NCBI RefSeq assembly: GCF_030164465.1
Contig: NZ_JASNJE010000005.1
Location: forward strand, 146,897 to 210,896
Direction: 5' to 3'
Source: Sedimentitalea xiamensis
GTDB taxonomy: Bacteria > Pseudomonadota > Alphaproteobacteria > Rhodobacterales > Rhodobacteraceae
Length of the DNA: 64,000 bases
Positions within the stretch are counted from its first letter, which is position 1. The number at the start of each line of letters is the position of its first letter. Below are positions 61,315 to 64,000 of this stretch, piece after piece. Under the pieces are notes generated by a model, which was given only the letters and a program-made list of their open reading frames with translations, was not told where the DNA came from and ran no database searches. Position numbers and translations under genes: made by a program.

Positions 61315-61587
61315 ATGGCCGTGGAAACGCATACATATTCCGATCTGGATGACACCTGGGACGCCGCGAACCGGTTCACGGCCGTCGCCGACGTGGACGT
61401 GGACCTGAGCAACAGCCGGGCCTATTTCCTGTTCTTCGTCATCACCGGCACGGATGCCCTGCCCGCCATTCCCGTGCGCGATGCGCGCCCGATCAGCCCG
61501 ATGGCGGCGGAGCAGATGCAGCTGCAGACCGGCGACCGGCTGTGGGTGGCCGGCAAGGGCGCCAGCGCGCTGCTGATGACGGGCTGA
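61315..61587 (+). CDS. Small beta-rich tail-region protein
   Basis: A 90-residue protein: DLDDTWDAANRFTAVADVDV and QLQTGDRLWVAGKGASALLM. GAGGGGGG precedes the ATG. Before it are 90 bases with no gene. It may be a fibre chaperone or part of the virion; not recognised. Confidence 0.5.
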   Translation: MAVETHTYSDLDDTWDAANRFTAVADVDVDLSNSRAYFLFFVITGTDALPAIPVRDARPISPMAAEQMQLQTGDRLWVAGKGASALLMTG

Positions 61588-61591
61588 TTGC

Positions 61592-63268
61592 ATGGGAAAG
61601 GGGCGGTTTCAGTCGGGAAGGTTCAGCGCCGGCCGGTTCAATGCCGGCCGATTCGCGGATGCGGTCGGGGCTGTCGGCCCGTCCTATGTCGTCTCGATCA
61701 CCGGCCTGACCAGCAGCCCGACGCACGGCCCGTCCGCGCAGATCGGCGTGGAGCTGACCGCCGTCGCGTCAGGCTGGTCCGAAGCGCCGCCCGCGTCCGT
61801 CACCTACACCTGGAACAACATTGTCGGAGTCCCGACCGGCACCGGCAATGCCAACTACACGCCGGGCGCGGGCGACGACCTGGCCGCGATCTCGGTCACG
61901 GCGACACCGGCCGACACCTATGCGCCCAGGACCAGCGCGAGCTACGTCGTGCGATACGCGCCTCCTGTGGCGGCTGGCGGCCTTGCGGATCAGTCCTACG
62001 ACACCGGCAGCGGCGATCAGACCGTAAACGCAAGCACCGACTTCACCGGCGACGACATCACCTATAGCGTCAGCACGACTATTCCCGGCGTGACGATCAA
62101 CAGCGGCACCGGCGTCGTGACCATCCCGACCGGCTCGGATGCGAGCGGCACGATCACAGTGACCGGCACCAACAGCGGCGGGGCGGATTCTACGGCATTC
62201 AGCGTGGTCATTGATGCGGCGGCGACGGCCCCTGTACTCTCTGGTCTGGATGCAAGCGGCGCACCAGATGCGCTTGAACTGGACGTGGATATTGCCTCCA
62301 ACCTGTATTGGAGTCTGGATCCAGTCGGCACGAACCCGGATGGAGACACGATTGTCGCGGGCGGGATCACAGACAGCGGCGGGCCTGATGCAATCTCGGC
62401 AGGCGCGAACGTGATCGCTTTCGATTTCTCAGCAATTGCGGCAGGCACCTACGATCTGTCCTTTGTCGCCAGCAACGGCGGCGTGCTGTCCAATGTGCTG
62501 CGGCAGGAAATCACGCTGTCGGCGGCTGCGACCGTGCCTGCTACCATGTCTGCACCGACTGTCACACAGACCGGATCGACCTCGATCAGCGTCGATCTGG
62601 CAGCGGCACCGGATGATGGCGGTTCGTCCATCACGTCCTACGATCTGCGCTGGCAGCCGGATGGGGGACCGTGGACAGAGGTGACGGGCATCAGCGACCC
62701 CGAGGCGATTTCCGGTCTGACCGCATCGACGCTTTACAACGTCCAGACGCGGGCCGTTAACGCGGTGGGGCAAGGCGCATGGTCGGCTTCCGGCAGCGAT
62801 ACGACTGCGGCGGGCGGCGTAACTTATTCCGACGATTTTACGAGCGACACCAGCGCCAGCTATACGAGCGGCAATGGAACGATGACCTATAACAGCTCCG
62901 ACGACACGCTCGAATATACCCTCGGAGATGGCTGGACGGGTATCACCACCCCTGAAATTACGACCGTAGACGCGCAGAGCTATACAATCACCATTGAAGC
63001 GCAAATGCTATTCGGTGATGGCGGTGCGGGAAATCCGGGATCCTCTGTGATGGGGGAATTCATCGTCGGCACCACGGCAGGCGCGGGCAATATTCTGGGT
63101 AGCAGCACCGATAGATTTTATGGAGATGGGGATGGCTTTGGTCCTGTCATGACTCTGACTCAAACAGTTGCCGCCAGCGGAACGGCTATGCATATCACTA
63201 TACGCTCCCGCGCTGGCACCGCAGGCAAGAAATTCGCCGTACACTCAATATTGGTGGAGCCAGCATAA
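61592..63268 (+). CDS. Long tail surface protein with Ig/FN3-like domains
   Basis: A 558-residue protein. The first 21 residues carry GRF at exact five-residue steps (GRFQSGRFSAGRFNAGRF). Beta domains follow: an Ig-like part (VTYTWNNIVGVPTGTGNANY), a cadherin/Ig-like part (TFSVSTTIPGV region), and an FN3 domain (ATMSAPTVTQTGSTSISVDL to LYNVQTRAVNAVGQGAWSAS). A C-terminal carbohydrate-binding-like beta sandwich ends it. Probably a virion surface adhesin. Confidence 0.75.
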   Translation: MGKGRFQSGRFSAGRFNAGRFADAVGAVGPSYVVSITGLTSSPTHGPSAQIGVELTAVASGWSEAPPASVTYTWNNIVGVPTGTGNANYTPGAGDDLAAISVTATPADTYAPRTSASYVVRYAPPVAAGGLADQSYDTGSGDQTVNASTDFTGDDITYSVSTTIPGVTINSGTGVVTIPTGSDASGTITVTGTNSGGADSTAFSVVIDAAATAPVLSGLDASGAPDALELDVDIASNLYWSLDPVGTNPDGDTIVAGGITDSGGPDAISAGANVIAFDFSAIAAGTYDLSFVASNGGVLSNVLRQEITLSAAATVPATMSAPTVTQTGSTSISVDLAAAPDDGGSSITSYDLRWQPDGGPWTEVTGISDPEAISGLTASTLYNVQTRAVNAVGQGAWSASGSDTTAAGGVTYSDDFTSDTSASYTSGNGTMTYNSSDDTLEYTLGDGWTGITTPEITTVDAQSYTITIEAQMLFGDGGAGNPGSSVMGEFIVGTTAGAGNILGSSTDRFYGDGDGFGPVMTLTQTVAASGTAMHITIRSRAGTAGKKFAVHSILVEPA

Positions 63269-64000
63269 TGGTCGCAATGTCCCGCATATTCTCCCTGACG
63301 GCAAATGGCCCGACGCCTCCTGCACCATCATCCGCGATCTATCGAGGTCAACACGATCCCGGTCTTGTGGCATTCGCAGGCCCGATGGGTGGTGAGGCGG
63401 AATTTCTCAGCCCTCGTGGAAATGTCCTGCATCCAACAGGTTCGGGTGTTTACCGCTATGTTGATGGAACTGTGTCGTCGTCTGGCGATGGGCTTTCGCC
63501 TGCCACGGCCTACAAAACGATCACCGAGGCCGTCATAGCGGCGCGGGCTGGGGATTGCGTGCTGGTCGAGCCGGGGATTTATGGTGAGCAGGTAGGGGCT
63601 GCGCCCAACGGGAGCCCCTTTGGCCTGTCGAACAAGGGAACTTCAACGGATCGCATCAAATTGTGTCGTCGCGGAACCGGGAAAGTCGAAATCACCGCGA
63701 CCGATGCACTGACTGGCTGGGTGCCTTGCGTCAATGGTGACGCAAACGGAAACCCAAATTGGTCAAGCATGTGGAAAGTCACGGTCCCATCCAACCACCC
63801 CATTCCGCTCGATTCCTGTGTGCTGCAACAGTCAGGCAATCCGGCATTTCTTCGGGTGTCTGGTGCCGGATATGGTGCCACCGAAGAAATGTTCTCCCGG
63901 CAGAACAAGGACTTTTACTGGACGGCTGCCGATGGCGGTGTGTCAGGTGTCACGAAGGACGCATCGGGCAATGATAACACCATAGGTCCGACGATTGGGG
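63268..64000 (+). CDS. Right-handed beta-helix protein (tail spike-like), cut by window edge
   Basis: An open frame from ATG at 63268 (sharing a base with the previous stop) to the right edge, 244 residues with no stop. VDGTVSSSGDGLSPATAYKT and AARAGDCVLVEPGIYGEQVG are the opening of DUF1565/pectate-lyase-like beta-helix proteins. TSTDRIKLCRRGTGKVEITA follows. Likely a tail spike or surface-glycan enzyme; the active site and end are outside the window. GC is lower than in the structural genes. Confidence 0.75.
   Translation, partial: MVAMSRIFSLTANGPTPPAPSSAIYRGQHDPGLVAFAGPMGGEAEFLSPRGNVLHPTGSGVYRYVDGTVSSSGDGLSPATAYKTITEAVIAARAGDCVLVEPGIYGEQVGAAPNGSPFGLSNKGTSTDRIKLCRRGTGKVEITATDALTGWVPCVNGDANGNPNWSSMWKVTVPSNHPIPLDSCVLQQSGNPAFLRVSGAGYGATEEMFSRQNKDFYWTAADGGVSGVTKDASGNDNTIGPTIG

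Larger units (their letters stand above)
21969..64000. mobile_element. Mu-like transposable siphovirus prophage (right end outside window)
   Basis: The set MuA (26342-28459), MuB (28530-29273), DUF3164, gp16, gp27-like, gp28-like terminase, gp29-like portal, gpF, gpG, gpI and gpT-like capsid defines a Mu-type replication and head module. The tail genes have no sheath or baseplate; instead there is a tail tube, a frameshifted chaperone, a tape measure and a J-like tip, as in lambda and gene transfer agents. The left boundary is given as the outer limit (end of the thioesterase gene). The repressor and its convergent neighbour place the true end left of 22484. Tail genes still run at the right edge. 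Confidence 0.88.

Overview
The window looks like an alphaproteobacterial chromosome of the Rhodobacteraceae/Roseobacter type. It is GC-rich. The order rplU-rpmA-LysE-GNAT-obg-proB, an L21 protein with a helix-hairpin-helix tail, a suf operon carrying two Yip1-like membrane genes, and an IscR without the usual cysteine ligands behind an Iron-Rhodo-box all point that way. No species can be named from the sequence alone.

Host part (1 to about 22 kb). Positions 1-5292 hold a minus-strand translation/stress block: proB (cut by the left edge), obg, an acetyltransferase, a LysE exporter, rpmA, rplU and two tandem DUF2059 exported proteins. A tRNA-Ser(CGA) follows, then a HEPN-like orphan gene and a small Cys-rich gene. 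Positions 6696-10992 are a molybdenum/tungsten locus: a Mop molbindin facing a minus-strand operon trmO - modA-like binding protein - BtuF-like binding protein - FecCD permease - ATPase. Positions 10993-12164 are poor in genes and hold an IS630 transposase relic and tRNA-Arg(CCG). Positions 12165-19877 are the Fe-S assembly operon, read leftward as iscR, a NifS-like desulfurase, sufB, a small membrane gene, sufC, sufD, two membrane genes and sufS. A palindromic operator overlaps its -10 box. Positions 20058-21968 hold an alpha/beta hydrolase, a small conserved gene, an HD hydrolase and a thioesterase.

Prophage (about 22 kb to the right edge, not finished). This is a transposable Mu-like phage with a Mu-type head and a non-contractile lambda/GTA-like tail. 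From left to right: a probable left end in 515 noncoding bases; a secreted-protein cargo gene; a double-S24 repressor facing an early regulator across three 16-bp operators; a ParB-like protein; MuA and MuB; a run of small early genes including DUF3164 and gp16; an MT-A70 adenine methylase; a reverse-strand secreted cargo gene; a Mor-like activator and terminator; endolysin and holin; gp26/gp27-like genes; large terminase; a probable Acb2/Tad1 anti-CBASS protein; portal; gpF; gpG; a membrane coiled-coil cargo gene; protease/scaffold; DUF2190 protein; major capsid; connectors; tail tube; a -1 frameshift tail chaperone pair; tape measure; tail-tip proteins; a J-like protein; tail fibres; and a beta-helix protein cut by the right edge.

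How it works together. The repressor/early-regulator switch decides lysogeny. MuA and MuB replicate by transposition. The Mor-like protein should turn on the lysis and virion genes after the 35.9 kb terminator. Four or five genes with their own signals or odd orientation (22484-23152, 34525-35127, 35135-35440, 42061-42249, 45364-45972) look like accessory cargo for host interaction, DNA modification or defence evasion.
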